The notes under the pieces: generated by a model
What the model saw: the letters and a program-made list of their open reading frames with translations, nothing else
Databases searched by the model: none
Told to the model about the DNA's origin: nothing
Program-made: the position numbers and the translations under genes
Shown: piece by piece, positions 16,075 through 25,472 of the stretch
How positions within the stretch are numbered: position 1 is the first letter of the stretch
Layout of the letters: each line of letters starts with the position of its first letter
NCBI GenBank assembly: GCA_963807735.1
Contig: CAWEDI010000052.1
Coordinates: 62,001-126,000 of the forward strand
Length of the DNA stretch: 64,000 bases
Reading direction: 5' to 3'
Origin: Roseiarcus sp963807735
GTDB taxonomy: Bacteria > Pseudomonadota > Alphaproteobacteria > Rhizobiales > Beijerinckiaceae

Positions 16075-17406
16075 ATGATCGGCAAGTGGACGCGGAGGGC
16101 CGCGGCAGTCACGAGGAAGCGTTTCTTGCGGCTGATGCGGCGCTATGGCGCGTGGCCGGATACCCAAGCCGACAAGCAGCTGCGATGGATTGAACAAGCT
16201 CGGCGGAATCCGTCGCTGAAGGTTACAGCGCGCGTGACCGAGTTGCCGACCCGAAGCTCCGGACACCAGGAGGAGTTCCGCAACCCCGCCATTCTCGTCC
16301 TGCAACTCGCCCATATCGGCGACTTTGTGTTGAGCTTGCGCGCGGCGAAGAAACTCCGCGACGGCTTTCCGGGCGCTTCGATCACGCTCGTCTGCGCGTC
16401 CTGGAATGTGGAATGGGCGAAGGGAACCGGCTTCTTCGATCGGGTCGTCGCGTTCGATTTCTTTTCCCGCCTGAATCAGGACTGGGACGGCCCGACGCCC
16501 GAGCTTTTCGCGGCCTTCGCGGCGTTGGACCTCGGCGCTTTCGATATCGCGGTCGATTTGCGCCATGACGCCGATACGCGGCCCTGCCTCTACCGGGTGC
16601 AGGCGCGAGCGCGCGCGGGATTCATGGCGCCGCTGGAGAGCGGTTTGCCGCCACTCGATCTCATGCTGCCGCAAGTCGAGCGACTGCCGCTGTCGAACGG
16701 CGAGGAATATTCGCTGCACGCCGAACTACGGCTCGAACTGCTGGCCGACGCCGTAGTCGCCGCCTACGCCGGCGGCGCCGCGTCGCACCCCATATCCTTG
16801 CTGGCGGCGGCCGGTGCGCAGCGACCGCCGCGACCGTTCTGCGTTTTGGCGGTGAGCGCCGGCGACTCCATTCGCCGCTGGACGCCGAATAAATTCGTCG
16901 AACTCGCGCAAAAGCTGATCGATGAATTCGATTTCGACGTTTGCCTGGTCGGCGGCTGGTCGGAAAAGCCGATCGTCGACGTCATTCTTGCGGAATTGCC
17001 GGAGGGGCGCGCCTTCGCCTGCGTCGATCTGCCGTTGATCGAACTTGCGGCGCGCGTGGCGCAGGCGTCCCTGCTGGTCGGGCTCGGCTCCGGCGTGACG
17101 CATCTCGCCGCCACGCTCGGCGTGCCGACAGTTTCGCTGCTTTCCGGGGTTTCGCCGCTCGCGGTCTGGCGGCCTGTCGGTCCTCGGGTTGTCAATCTCA
17201 CCGGCGAGACGCCATGCTCGCCGTGCGGGCTGAAGCACGAGAAGGACTGTCCGTTCGAAGTCGCCTGCTTGCGCTCGCTCACGCCGCAACACGTGGTGGC
17301 GGCGGCCGTTCAGCTATTGCGGAGCGCGAGCCGATCGCGGCGCGACGCGGAGAGTGCCCCGGACCGCCTCAATATGCTGGCCTTGCACGGTCATCACGGT
17401 ACGTGA
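16075..17406 (+). CDS. glycosyltransferase family 9 (heptosyltransferase-like)
   Basis: A 443-residue protein whose residues from about 70 on match GT9 heptosyltransferases, which build lipopolysaccharide core from ADP-heptose. Features are ILVLQLAHIGDFVLSLRAAK (acceptor domain start), ITLVCASWN, CVLAVSAGDSIRRWTPNKF (nucleotide region), VGLGSGVTHLAATLGVPTVSLLSG and the Cys-rich CSPCGLKHEKDCPFEVAC near the end. The basic N-terminal 60 residues are extra. The ATG at 16075 has GAGG upstream; an ATG at 16030 is possible. It opens a small surface-glycan group with the convergent methyltransferase and GT4 genes. Confidence 0.85.
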   Translation: MIGKWTRRAAAVTRKRFLRLMRRYGAWPDTQADKQLRWIEQARRNPSLKVTARVTELPTRSSGHQEEFRNPAILVLQLAHIGDFVLSLRAAKKLRDGFPGASITLVCASWNVEWAKGTGFFDRVVAFDFFSRLNQDWDGPTPELFAAFAALDLGAFDIAVDLRHDADTRPCLYRVQARARAGFMAPLESGLPPLDLMLPQVERLPLSNGEEYSLHAELRLELLADAVVAAYAGGAASHPISLLAAAGAQRPPRPFCVLAVSAGDSIRRWTPNKFVELAQKLIDEFDFDVCLVGGWSEKPIVDVILAELPEGRAFACVDLPLIELAARVAQASLLVGLGSGVTHLAATLGVPTVSLLSGVSPLAVWRPVGPRVVNLTGETPCSPCGLKHEKDCPFEVACLRSLTPQHVVAAAVQLLRSASRSRRDAESAPDRLNMLALHGHHGT

Positions 17407-17475
17407 ATGAATCGGACGCCTCTCTCCACTCGAAGATGCGAAGCCTGACGGCGGAACGGACTCGATCTCGTTTGG

Positions 17476-18507
17476 TCAAAGGCGCTTGTTGCGCCAACCC
17501 TGAACGCCATCGATGCGCAAGGTCAGGTGATCGCCGTCGATTGAGATTATGGCCGGCCGCTCGACCTCGAGCGCCCAACCACCATCGGCGACGAGCAATT
17601 CGATAATATCGCCGTCGATCTTTCGCGAATGGGTGCCGACGACGATATACGCGACACGCTTGTTCAAGAACTCAAGCGAGTCCCGGATGAGGTCTGTTTC
17701 GCCGCCCTGAATATCTATATGCAACAAATCGATGCGAGGAATGTCGGCCGCGATCTGATTGAGGGAGAAGATTGGCAATTCCTGATAGGCGCCGCTCCGC
17801 CGCAGAGCTTCGGCTTCCTCGGGCGCCGGATGCAGCTTGGCTTGCAGCCCCCATTCCTGACTGGCGTCTTGTTGCAGGGGGAAGAACGCGACGCCTGACT
17901 CCGCGGCGGCAATTCCATGAAAAACCTTGTAGTCGGCGTCGCTGAAGCCGTTCGTCGCCATGGCCTCGTGGGCGAACGCGACATGGCCCGGATCCCCCTC
18001 AACGCCGAGCAGGGCTACCTTCTTGCCTCGCCGCCGCGCCGCCATGCCGGTAATATTCATCCAACATCCCCACCCGCAGCCCAATTCAATCATGGAAAAC
18101 GTCTCACCGGATAAATCGACAGCTCGCAATGCCGCGCCGAATTCTGCTATGTCGGTGTGCCAGTTGTTAGGGATCGGAGCGGGTTCAACGATATTTTCGA
18201 GCGACATATATTTGAAAAATTTGTCGACGTTGACCGCCACGCCCAGGTAATTGACGCGATGTCCGGGCACAGGACGCCGTTCGTGATTTTCATACGCCAG
18301 CACCAGGGAAACGGGATCGAACGAAGCCGTATAGTTCCACAGCGCCCCGGGACGTTGCTTCATCTGGTATTCCCAAGACGAGGCGAGGCCTGCGAGGAAC
18401 TCCCTTAGATTGCCTCCAATCACCTGCGAATCAATGATTTGCTGGTTTTCCGGGGCGCGCCCGAGCAGGGCGAGATAGCCATCTACGACATCGGATTGCG
18501 ATAGCAT
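17476..18507 (-). CDS. FkbM-type SAM-dependent methyltransferase
   Basis: A 343-residue protein. The N-terminal 60 residues (GYLALLGRAPENQQIIDSQV) resemble the DUF4214-like segment of glycan-modifying enzymes. The rest is a Rossmann methyltransferase with SAM motif MIELGCGWGCWMN (near residue 140), then VEGDPGHVAFA and DLLHIDIQGGE, which are typical of the FkbM family that O-methylates sugars or other hydroxyl groups. It probably forms an operon with the 941-residue GT4 gene 33 bases downstream on the same strand. The product may decorate an extracellular glycan; the substrate is unknown. Confidence 0.82.
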   Translation of the reverse strand: MLSQSDVVDGYLALLGRAPENQQIIDSQVIGGNLREFLAGLASSWEYQMKQRPGALWNYTASFDPVSLVLAYENHERRPVPGHRVNYLGVAVNVDKFFKYMSLENIVEPAPIPNNWHTDIAEFGAALRAVDLSGETFSMIELGCGWGCWMNITGMAARRRGKKVALLGVEGDPGHVAFAHEAMATNGFSDADYKVFHGIAAAESGVAFFPLQQDASQEWGLQAKLHPAPEEAEALRRSGAYQELPIFSLNQIAADIPRIDLLHIDIQGGETDLIRDSLEFLNKRVAYIVVGTHSRKIDGDIIELLVADGGWALEVERPAIISIDGDHLTLRIDGVQGWRNKRL

Positions 18508-18540
18508 CGATTCCTCATCTCCTGGCGTTCGCGTCCACGT

Positions 18541-21366
18541 TCAGGCGCCGCTCCCCGTCTGGTCGACGTCAAATCGACCGAGGGCGCCGTCGATAGGTGC
18601 GACCCGCGGTCCCTCGGCCTTCGGCTCCCCTCGGACGACGACCATGCCGAAGCACGTGACTACCGAGCGATCCTGCACGATTTTCAGGTGGACGCCGCTT
18701 GCGTAAGGCGGCATGTCGACGAGCGCATCGAGCGCGGTCAGCCCCAGTTCGAACGGCAGCGGCGCCAGTTTGTGGCCTCGCAGCGCCAACGCTTGCGCCA
18801 ATTCCTCAACGTCGGCGCGTGTGAATGTTTTGTCGGTTTCCGAAACGCTCGCCCGCGCATAGGCGCTTATATTGAACTCGCCGGTGAAAACCGCAACGCC
18901 GCCGCGCACGAGCTTTCGCTCGACGATCTCCAATATTCGCTGGCGGACCTGCGTCTGCGGCTCGCTCAGGACCGACGAAATCGACCAAAGGAAGTCGTAG
19001 CGACGGTCGACCAGAATCTCGTCGGAATGAAGCTCGATCTGGTAGCCCTGCGCGCTGAACAACTCCACCAGGGGATCGTCCGGCGTGGTGATCGCGAGGC
19101 CGCGCTTTCCGGCGCCGAGCACGCCGCGCTGAATCAGGTGATGCGCCGCAAACGCGTATTCCCATTGCCGTCTATGCAGCGCCGGCGGTCTCTCGATGCT
19201 TTCGCAGAACGCAGCGAACTCGGCCGCATAGAAGTCGCGCGCCAGGCAATTGGCCGACGTCATGTACTGTCCGGCCGGCGGCGTCAGCACGCCGAGGCCG
19301 GGGAGGGCGAGCGTGAGCGGCGCGCTGACGTGGCCGCTGGCGAGCACGAAAGGCAGCTGCGGGTTGGCGGCGCTGTCGGCGAGGCGTCGGTCGAGCGCGG
19401 TGAAACGTTCGGCCGCCGCCTCCGCGGCGATTCGGCGAACCGCGTCGTCACGTCGCGTTTCGCGGAATACGCTTTGCTTGGCCCGCGCGACCGCTCGCCG
19501 CGCGGCGGCGCGGGAGCGCGTCGCCACCGATCGCCGCAGCATCGCGTTCCGCACGCTCCAGCTGTCGCGGTCGATCTCGAGCGCCTGCAAGCCGACATAC
19601 AAGCGACGGGTGTCCGGCCGGCCGAACTCGCCGTGACACTGCAAATCGACGTGAACCAGCCCGTCGGCCGCGACCGCACCCGAGACGACGTACCAAGCCG
19701 ACGAACGGTACACGGCGAATCGTCGCGGCGGGCCCGAATTGACTTGCACCGTCACGCCCGGCTTGCCGCCGTCCGGCGGAGACTGCATTTTGAGGGCGAC
19801 GACGATCGGCGTTCCCGCCGGCAGGTCGGTGCGAAATTTCAGCGAAGCCTCGGGCGCCGCGGCCCAACATCCCCAGTCCTCGACCGGATGCCAACCCTCG
19901 TCGCGCGCCATGCGCAGCGTGGCGAGCGATCGTCCTTCGTCGTCGAGGTGGCCGACGGCGTCGTTGCCCAGATAATAGACGGCGCCTGCCGGCAACAAGC
20001 AATTGTTGGGGAAGCGCGCGCCGGCGCTCTCCTTGGCCAGCCGGCAGCAATCGTCGAAAAACTCAGAGGTGAACGCGCGCCAGGTCTTCGGCGCGTAATT
20101 GGCTTTGATGTCTTTGCTCCAACGGGCGATCTGGTCGCGGTCGGTCAGCAGCGTCCTGAAAAGTTCGACGCCCTCTTCGGGGTCGTTCGGATCGATGTAT
20201 TTTGCGAAGTTCCCGCCGACTTCCGGCAGCGAAGTGGCGCGCGAAGCGACGCAGGGTTTGCCATAAGCGAGACTTTCGCCGACCGGCAGGCCAAATCCTT
20301 CCGCGAAGCTGACATAGGCCGTCATCAGGCAATTCTGGTAGAGTTCGACCAGCGCCGCGTCCGAAGCGTCGGTGACGACGCGTACGCGCCCGTCGAGGAA
20401 GCTGGTTTCGTCGAGCAGCTTGCGCAACGGAGCGATATCCCAGCCCCACTTGCCGACGAAAACCAAGTCGGGCAGCGCGTCGCCCAGCTCTTCGGCAAGG
20501 CGCTCCCATATCTTGACGAGCAACAGGTGGTTCTTGCGCACCTCGATCGTGCCGACGCACAGGACATATTCGCGGCCGAGGATTTCGGCGACGTCGTTGG
20601 GCAAGCCGGCGTCGGCGGCGTTCGCCTTGATGCGCAGCTCCGTCGCCAGCGGGACGGCGGCGATCGGCAACGCGAAGCCAAGCCGTTCGGCGAGGAACTC
20701 TTTGACCTCGGCGGCGACGAACAGCGAATTCGCCAAGACGAAATTGGCGATGCTGAGCGAGTCGATGAGGCTGCGACGAAAAACGAGCGTCGCCTCCTTG
20801 TGCACGAATTCCGGATTCTTGATCTGGATCAAGTCATGCACGAACAGGCCGAAGATGACGCCGTTCGCGCGCAAATTCTTTATCAGCTCGTAGTGCGCGT
20901 AAATCCAGAAGGCGCCGGCGATGACGAACAGATCCCGGCGCCGGGGGTAAACCTCGAACCGGGAATCGTAGACGGCCGCGATCGCCGCGTCGATCCGATC
21001 GCGGCCGCCGACGCGCTCCTCGATCAATTTGATCATTTCGACGACGCGGGCGAGGTCCACCGCCAGCACGCGGCTGCGATCGTACTCCGGCACGACCGGC
21101 ACGATGTCGTAGCCGGATTGGCCGCTGCGCCAGTCCTCGGCGTAGGTCAGAATACTGGAGACAACGCGTTGAATCCCGCTCAACGTGCCGTTGTGCTTGG
21201 CGTACTCCATCAGATCCGACAGGTCCAAATAGAGGACCTGGCGGTCGCGCGCGTCGCGTCGTCGTGACGGGTCGCTGTGCGTTTCCGTCGGCTTTTCGGT
21301 TTCGTCCATCATTCCGATTTTGACGTTCTTGGCGGGCGGATTGAGCAGGAAGGCTTCGTCGTTCAT
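18541..21366 (-). CDS. large GT4 glycosyltransferase fused to a C-terminal methyltransferase-like domain
   Basis: A 941-residue protein. Residues about 40-470 are a GT4 (glycosyl transferase group 1) module: GTLSGIQRVVSSI near 60, VHDLIQIKNPEFV near 175, YVLCVGTIEVRKNH near 270 and FAEGFGLPVGESLAYGKPCV near 360. The middle (about 480-620) is a beta-rich segment unlike known catalytic domains. The C-terminal third holds YDFLWSISSVLSEPQ and RKLVRGGVAVFTGEFN, which look like a divergent class I methyltransferase fold, but the SAM glycine motif is not clear. No signal peptide is seen. A role in polysaccharide or protein glycan synthesis with its neighbours is likely. The start is uncertain; ATGs at 21312 and 21309 are alternatives. 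Confidence 0.8.
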   Translation of the reverse strand: MNDEAFLLNPPAKNVKIGMMDETEKPTETHSDPSRRRDARDRQVLYLDLSDLMEYAKHNGTLSGIQRVVSSILTYAEDWRSGQSGYDIVPVVPEYDRSRVLAVDLARVVEMIKLIEERVGGRDRIDAAIAAVYDSRFEVYPRRRDLFVIAGAFWIYAHYELIKNLRANGVIFGLFVHDLIQIKNPEFVHKEATLVFRRSLIDSLSIANFVLANSLFVAAEVKEFLAERLGFALPIAAVPLATELRIKANAADAGLPNDVAEILGREYVLCVGTIEVRKNHLLLVKIWERLAEELGDALPDLVFVGKWGWDIAPLRKLLDETSFLDGRVRVVTDASDAALVELYQNCLMTAYVSFAEGFGLPVGESLAYGKPCVASRATSLPEVGGNFAKYIDPNDPEEGVELFRTLLTDRDQIARWSKDIKANYAPKTWRAFTSEFFDDCCRLAKESAGARFPNNCLLPAGAVYYLGNDAVGHLDDEGRSLATLRMARDEGWHPVEDWGCWAAAPEASLKFRTDLPAGTPIVVALKMQSPPDGGKPGVTVQVNSGPPRRFAVYRSSAWYVVSGAVAADGLVHVDLQCHGEFGRPDTRRLYVGLQALEIDRDSWSVRNAMLRRSVATRSRAAARRAVARAKQSVFRETRRDDAVRRIAAEAAAERFTALDRRLADSAANPQLPFVLASGHVSAPLTLALPGLGVLTPPAGQYMTSANCLARDFYAAEFAAFCESIERPPALHRRQWEYAFAAHHLIQRGVLGAGKRGLAITTPDDPLVELFSAQGYQIELHSDEILVDRRYDFLWSISSVLSEPQTQVRQRILEIVERKLVRGGVAVFTGEFNISAYARASVSETDKTFTRADVEELAQALALRGHKLAPLPFELGLTALDALVDMPPYASGVHLKIVQDRSVVTCFGMVVVRGEPKAEGPRVAPIDGALGRFDVDQTGSGA

Positions 21367-21561
21367 GGAAACGCCGCCGCCGGCGACGCCGAACCTCCTG
21401 GTTGGAAAGAAGGATCAGAATTCATTCGAGAGCCGTCCCCATTCGCGCGTCGATCGACCGATAATGAACTTGCAGCCGTCGCCCGCAGCGGCAGCCCAAC
21501 ACGCCGACAATCGCCGCGGTCCTTACGCCAAGCGGGGCGGAATTGGCAAACTGGCCCTGAG

Positions 21562-22293
21562 CTATTCGCCCCAGCGGGCGCGGATCGCGGCGATCCATTC
21601 CCGCGCCGGCGCGACGAGCGGGCCTTGCGTGATCGCGCCGCAGCCGTGGCCGCTGAACCCGTTGGTCCAGGCGACGACGGCGACCAGGCGGCCGTCGGCC
21701 GCATAGAGCGGGCCGCCGGAATCGCCGTGGCAGGCGCCGAGCCCCGAATTGCGGGGGTCCCTGGCCCAAAGCGTGACCTTCGACACGGGATCGGAAACGA
21801 CGAGGTCGGCGGCGCGGGCGTGGCCGTCGCTCATCGGGCCGCCCTCGCGCGTCACGCCGAAGCCCGCCACCACCACCGGCGCATCGCGCGCCGGGCCTTC
21901 GGCGATCTCGGCGAACTTGAAGCTGGCCGGCAGCGGATCGGTCGTCTTGGCGAGTCCGAGATCAATCGACACCCGGCGGGCGCGCACGGCCGCGACGTCG
22001 TAGCCGGGATGGGGCGCCACCGCCGACACCGCGAACGGGACGGTGCGGCCGTCGACCCGAGCGGCGATCAGCGTATCCGTCGCGCCCGCCAGGCAATGCG
22101 CGGCCGTCAGCACGACGTGCGGCGCGAGCGCGACGCCGCTGCATACGCTTTGCCGCTGACCCTGACGGGCGAGCACCATGACGACGCGGTCGGCGTAGCC
22201 GTCGCCGTCGCGCGCCGGCCCGACGATCGCCGCGGCAGGCGCCGCCAATCCGGCGAGCGCCGCGGCGAGGAGGAAATGTCTGGCGCCGGTCAT
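21562..22293 (-). CDS. secreted trypsin-like serine protease (S1)
   Basis: A 243-residue chymotrypsin-fold protease with an N-terminal signal peptide (residues 1-22, ending PAAA). Catalytic residues are His in LTAAHCLAG, Asp in SIDLGLAK and Ser in CHGDSGGPLYA. The mature form begins IVGPARDGDGYADRVV, close to the IVGG-type start of trypsins, so activation by signal peptide removal is plausible. It would act in the periplasm or outside the cell. The natural substrate is unknown. It stands alone, divergent from the PepSY gene. Confidence 0.88.
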   Translation of the reverse strand: MTGARHFLLAAALAGLAAPAAAIVGPARDGDGYADRVVMVLARQGQRQSVCSGVALAPHVVLTAAHCLAGATDTLIAARVDGRTVPFAVSAVAPHPGYDVAAVRARRVSIDLGLAKTTDPLPASFKFAEIAEGPARDAPVVVAGFGVTREGGPMSDGHARAADLVVSDPVSKVTLWARDPRNSGLGACHGDSGGPLYAADGRLVAVVAWTNGFSGHGCGAITQGPLVAPAREWIAAIRARWGE

Positions 22294-22388
22294 GCGTTCG
22301 CGCTACGCGTCGGCGGCGCGGGGCGCAAGCCCGGTGTTAATTCGCGCATTCATGGCCCATTCAGCTTGACAGGTTGTAGGATCGAGCG

Positions 22389-22745
22389 ATGCGGCGTCTC
22401 TTTGCCCTTGTTCCGCTTGCGCTCAGCGCGATGGCGCAATCGCCCGCCGTCCTGGCGGACGGCGAGCCGCATACGATCGTCAAGCGCGTTTGCCTTTCCG
22501 CCGCCGAGACGCGCGAAGAGATCAAGTCTATGCACTTGCGCGAACCGTTCGCGGCGCTGAAATTCGCCGCGCAACATTTCAAGGCGGAGGCGTTGTCGGC
22601 CAAACTCTGCCGCATTGACGACGAATTCGTCTATGAAATCGCGCTGCTGCATCGAGACGGGAAATACTTCCACGCCCATGTCGACGCAACGACCGGCAAG
22701 CTGGTCGAATACAAGCACGCTCCGCCCGCGCCGCCCAAGACCTGA
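22389..22745 (+). CDS. PepSY-like periplasmic protein
   Basis: A 118-residue protein with a signal peptide (1-23, ending AVLADG) and a C-terminal PepSY-like fold (EIALLHRDGKYFHAHVDATTGKLVEYKH). Two cysteines (CLSAAE and LCRID) could form a disulfide. PepSY proteins are often placed before a PhoP/PhoQ-type pair and can modulate the sensor's periplasmic signal. Here the response regulator starts 26 bases downstream and the sensor kinase follows, so a three-gene operon with an accessory sensor-binding role is inferred. An AGGA ribosome site precedes the ATG. Confidence 0.82.
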   Translation: MRRLFALVPLALSAMAQSPAVLADGEPHTIVKRVCLSAAETREEIKSMHLREPFAALKFAAQHFKAEALSAKLCRIDDEFVYEIALLHRDGKYFHAHVDATTGKLVEYKHAPPAPPKT

Positions 22746-22771
22746 GGCGCAGGCGCCGACAGGATAACTTC

Positions 22772-23464
22772 ATGCGCCTCCTCGTTGTTGAAGACGACCG
22801 CGACCTCAACCGGCAGGTGACGTCCGCCCTGGAGGCGGCCGGCTACGCGGTCGACCGCGCCTATGATGGCGAGGACGGCTGGTTTCTCGGCGACACCGAA
22901 CCCTATGACGCGGTCGTGCTCGACATCGGCCTGCCCAAGCGCGACGGCGTGACCGTGCTCGAAGCCTGGCGGAAAGCGGGCCGGCTGATGCCGGTGCTGA
23001 TCCTCACCGCTCGCGACCGCTGGAGCGACAAGGTCGAGGGTTTCGACGCCGGCGCCGACGATTACGTGTCGAAGCCGTTCCACATGGAGGAGCTGCTGGC
23101 GCGCCTGCGCGCGCTGTTGCGCCGCGCCTCCGGCCACGCCACCAGCGAGATCGTCGTCGGCCCGGTCCGGCTCGACGCTCGCGCCGGGCGCGTCACCGTC
23201 AACGACGCGCTGGTCAAGCTGACGAGCCATGAATACCGGCTGCTGAGCTACCTGATGCACCACGTCGGCCGCATCGTCTCGCGCAGCGAGCTCGTCGAAC
23301 ATCTCTACGATCAAGATTTCGATCGTGACTCCAACACCATCGAGGTGTTCGTCGGCCGCCTGCGGCGCAAGCTCGGCGTCGACGTGATCCAGACGGCGCG
23401 CGGCCTCGGCTATATCGTCGAGGCCGATGTCCCCGGCGACGCGCCGGCCAAGGCGGCGCGCTGA
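22772..23464 (+). CDS. OmpR/PhoB-family response regulator (PhoP/FeuP-like)
   Basis: A 230-residue response regulator. The receiver domain has the acidic pocket (Glu7/Asp8/Asp9), phosphoacceptor Asp51 in VVLDIGLPKRDG, Thr in LILTARDRWS and Lys in SKPFHMEEL. The C-terminal winged helix carries LTSHEYRLLSYLMHH and SNTIEVFVGRLRRKLG. These features resemble PhoP and FeuP. The partner kinase begins two bases after its stop, so the pair is certainly cotranscribed. Targets cannot be deduced. Confidence 0.95.
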   Translation: MRLLVVEDDRDLNRQVTSALEAAGYAVDRAYDGEDGWFLGDTEPYDAVVLDIGLPKRDGVTVLEAWRKAGRLMPVLILTARDRWSDKVEGFDAGADDYVSKPFHMEELLARLRALLRRASGHATSEIVVGPVRLDARAGRVTVNDALVKLTSHEYRLLSYLMHHVGRIVSRSELVEHLYDQDFDRDSNTIEVFVGRLRRKLGVDVIQTARGLGYIVEADVPGDAPAKAAR

Positions 23465-23466
23465 AT

Positions 23467-24885
23467 TTGGACGCCAAGCGCGATCCGCCGAAGCCCAGGC
23501 GTCGGGTCCGGCGTCTGCTGCAAGGGCGTTCGATCGCCTCGCGGCTGTTCCTCGCCGCCGCGTTCTGGAGCGCCTCGATCCTCATCGTCGCCGGCGTCGG
23601 CCTGTCGGCGCTCAACGCCAACGCCACCGAGGACAATTTCGACGACACCCTGGAGGTCTATTCGAAGGCGCTGGTCGCCAATGTCGCCGTCGGCAACGAA
23701 GAAGGGCGCAATACGCAATCCGCCGTCATCGCCCCCCAGTTCGAGCTCGCCTTCTCCGGGTGGTACTGGCAGATCACCCGGCTCGACGGGCCGAAGCCGG
23801 AAATTCGCACCTCGAAATCGCTGTTCGGCTCGCAACTGGCGCGACTGCCCGCCTCGGCCGCCGGCGCCGACAATTTTTCGCGCGGCTACGTGAACGGCCC
23901 CGGCGACAAATCGCTGCGCGTCATCGAGCGCGAGATCGACGCCGGCGAGGACGGACGCTATCTGCTGCAGGTCGCCGCCAACGCCGACGTGATCCGCACC
24001 CAGGTCGTGCATTTCGAATACGCGCTGAGCGCCACCTTCCTGACGCTCGCCGCGGCGCTGATCGGTTCGACGGCGCTCGCGGTGCGGTTCGGCCTGCGTC
24101 CGCTCCGCGTGCTGCGCGACGGCCTGATCGCGATCCGCCGCGGCGAGGCGGAGCATATCGCCGGCCAGTTTCCCGAAGACCTGGCGCCGCTTGCCGCCGA
24201 GCTTAACCTTTTGCTCGACGCCAATCGCGAAGTGGTGCGGCGCGCGCGCACGCAAGTCGGCAATCTCGCGCACGCGCTGAAGACGCCGCTCAGCGTCATC
24301 GTCAACGAGGCCGAGGCCGGCAGCCCGCGGCTCGCCGACAAGGTGCGCGAGCAGGCCGACGTGATGTCGCGTCAGGTCACGTTCTATCTCGACCGCGCCC
24401 GCGCCGCCGCGCGCGCGACCTCGATCGGCGCGGCGACCGAATTCGCCCCTGTGATCGAGGGCTTGTTGCGAACGTTCCAGAAGGTCTATCGCGAGCGCGG
24501 CCTGCGGTTCGAGACGTCCGCGCCCGCCGGCTTGCGGTTTCGCGGCGAGCCGCAGGATCTCGCCGATCTCGTCGGCAACCTCCTGGACAACGCCGGCAAG
24601 TGGGCGCGCTCGGAGGTCGTCGTCGCCGCGGAGCGCGATCTCTCGCCCGATCCCTCCGGCCGCAGCTATTTCCTCGTCCATATCGACGACGACGGGCCGG
24701 GACTCGACGCCGCCGCCCGCGCCGCCGCGATCGAGCGCGGCCGTCGGCTCGATGAATCCCGTCCCGGCTCCGGTCTCGGCCTGTCGATCGTCGTCGACCT
24801 CGCCGCCAATTACGGCGGCGCGCTGGAGCTTGGCGACAGCCGGCTCGGCGGGCTGAGGGCGACGTTGAGGCTGCCCGGGTTTTAG
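23467..24885 (+). CDS. sensor histidine kinase (PhoQ/FeuQ-like)
   Basis: A 472-residue membrane kinase. A first membrane segment near residues 25-50 is followed by a periplasmic sensing domain (about 50-175) and a second segment near 178-205. A HAMP-type linker precedes His269 in the H box (LAHALKTPLSVIVNEAE). The ATP-binding domain shows the N box NLLDNAGKWA, G1 DDGPGLD and G2 GSGLGLSIV. The start is TTG at 23467, immediately after the response regulator stop. Together with the PepSY protein it should sense an envelope signal such as cations or antimicrobial peptides, by analogy with PhoQ/FeuQ. Confidence 0.94.
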   Translation: MDAKRDPPKPRRRVRRLLQGRSIASRLFLAAAFWSASILIVAGVGLSALNANATEDNFDDTLEVYSKALVANVAVGNEEGRNTQSAVIAPQFELAFSGWYWQITRLDGPKPEIRTSKSLFGSQLARLPASAAGADNFSRGYVNGPGDKSLRVIEREIDAGEDGRYLLQVAANADVIRTQVVHFEYALSATFLTLAAALIGSTALAVRFGLRPLRVLRDGLIAIRRGEAEHIAGQFPEDLAPLAAELNLLLDANREVVRRARTQVGNLAHALKTPLSVIVNEAEAGSPRLADKVREQADVMSRQVTFYLDRARAAARATSIGAATEFAPVIEGLLRTFQKVYRERGLRFETSAPAGLRFRGEPQDLADLVGNLLDNAGKWARSEVVVAAERDLSPDPSGRSYFLVHIDDDGPGLDAAARAAAIERGRRLDESRPGSGLGLSIVVDLAANYGGALELGDSRLGGLRATLRLPGF

Positions 24886-25472
24886 AGCGTTGCGATCTTC
24901 GCGAGGCGCAGAAGGGTTTGCGACGGTCGCCGCGCGCCGATGCGTGATTTTTGACGCCAAGTTACAATACGGGGCACGCATGCGGGGGTGAATTGGGTCG
25001 CAACGACAGTCGAATTAGCGATTACCGATCAAGTTGTACCGCCGTCATGGCGAGCGAAGCGAAGCCATCCACGTCTCCGCCGAGCCGAGCTTCACCGACT
25101 AGCCTACGATCTCGGCGCGCTGGATTGCTTCGCTTCGCTCGCAATGACGGGCCGATTCTGTTTGACCGGTATCTGCTCTAAGCGCAGCCGCTGACGTCGT
25201 CCGCCGAGTATCTTTCCATTCCTTTGGGGTTTGCCGGAAGCGGAGGCGAAAGTCCTCTACGCCGTCCAGCAACCGTTTCAGAAGGCCCTGCTCGCCGGCA
25301 AAACGACGGTCGCTGCTCGCCAAGTTGATCCTCCAAGCGGCCGCCTGATCGCCCCGTCCGGAATGCGCGGCGTGCAGCCATACCCTGCGTGCGCCGCGCA
25401 TTCCGGCCTGGATTGGAACTGCTATCTCACCCACGGCGGGGGAAGCCTGTTTCTCCCAAGGAGACAAGCGCA
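24886..25472. other. 587-base intergenic stretch
   Basis: No convincing gene is present between the histidine kinase and the SDR gene. The stretch contains a long inverted repeat (25044-25149, listed separately) and, near its end, AAGGAG (25458-25463), the ribosome site of the SDR gene. Confidence 0.6.
25044..25149. repeat. long inverted repeat with GCGAGCGAAGCGAAGC arms
   Basis: Arms at 25044-25071 and 25121-25149 carry GGCGAGCGAAGCGAAGCC and the near mirror GCTTCGCTTCGCTCGC around a 49-base centre that itself contains short complementary blocks (CGCCGAG/CTCGGCG). The motif TCATTGCGAGCGAAGCGAAG is a well-known dispersed intergenic element of alphaproteobacteria. Confidence 0.75.

Noticed and set aside
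18688..21267. 859-codon plus-strand ORF opposite the GT4 fusion gene
   Set aside because: Antisense shadow with no family resemblance; the minus-strand product has GT4 motifs throughout.
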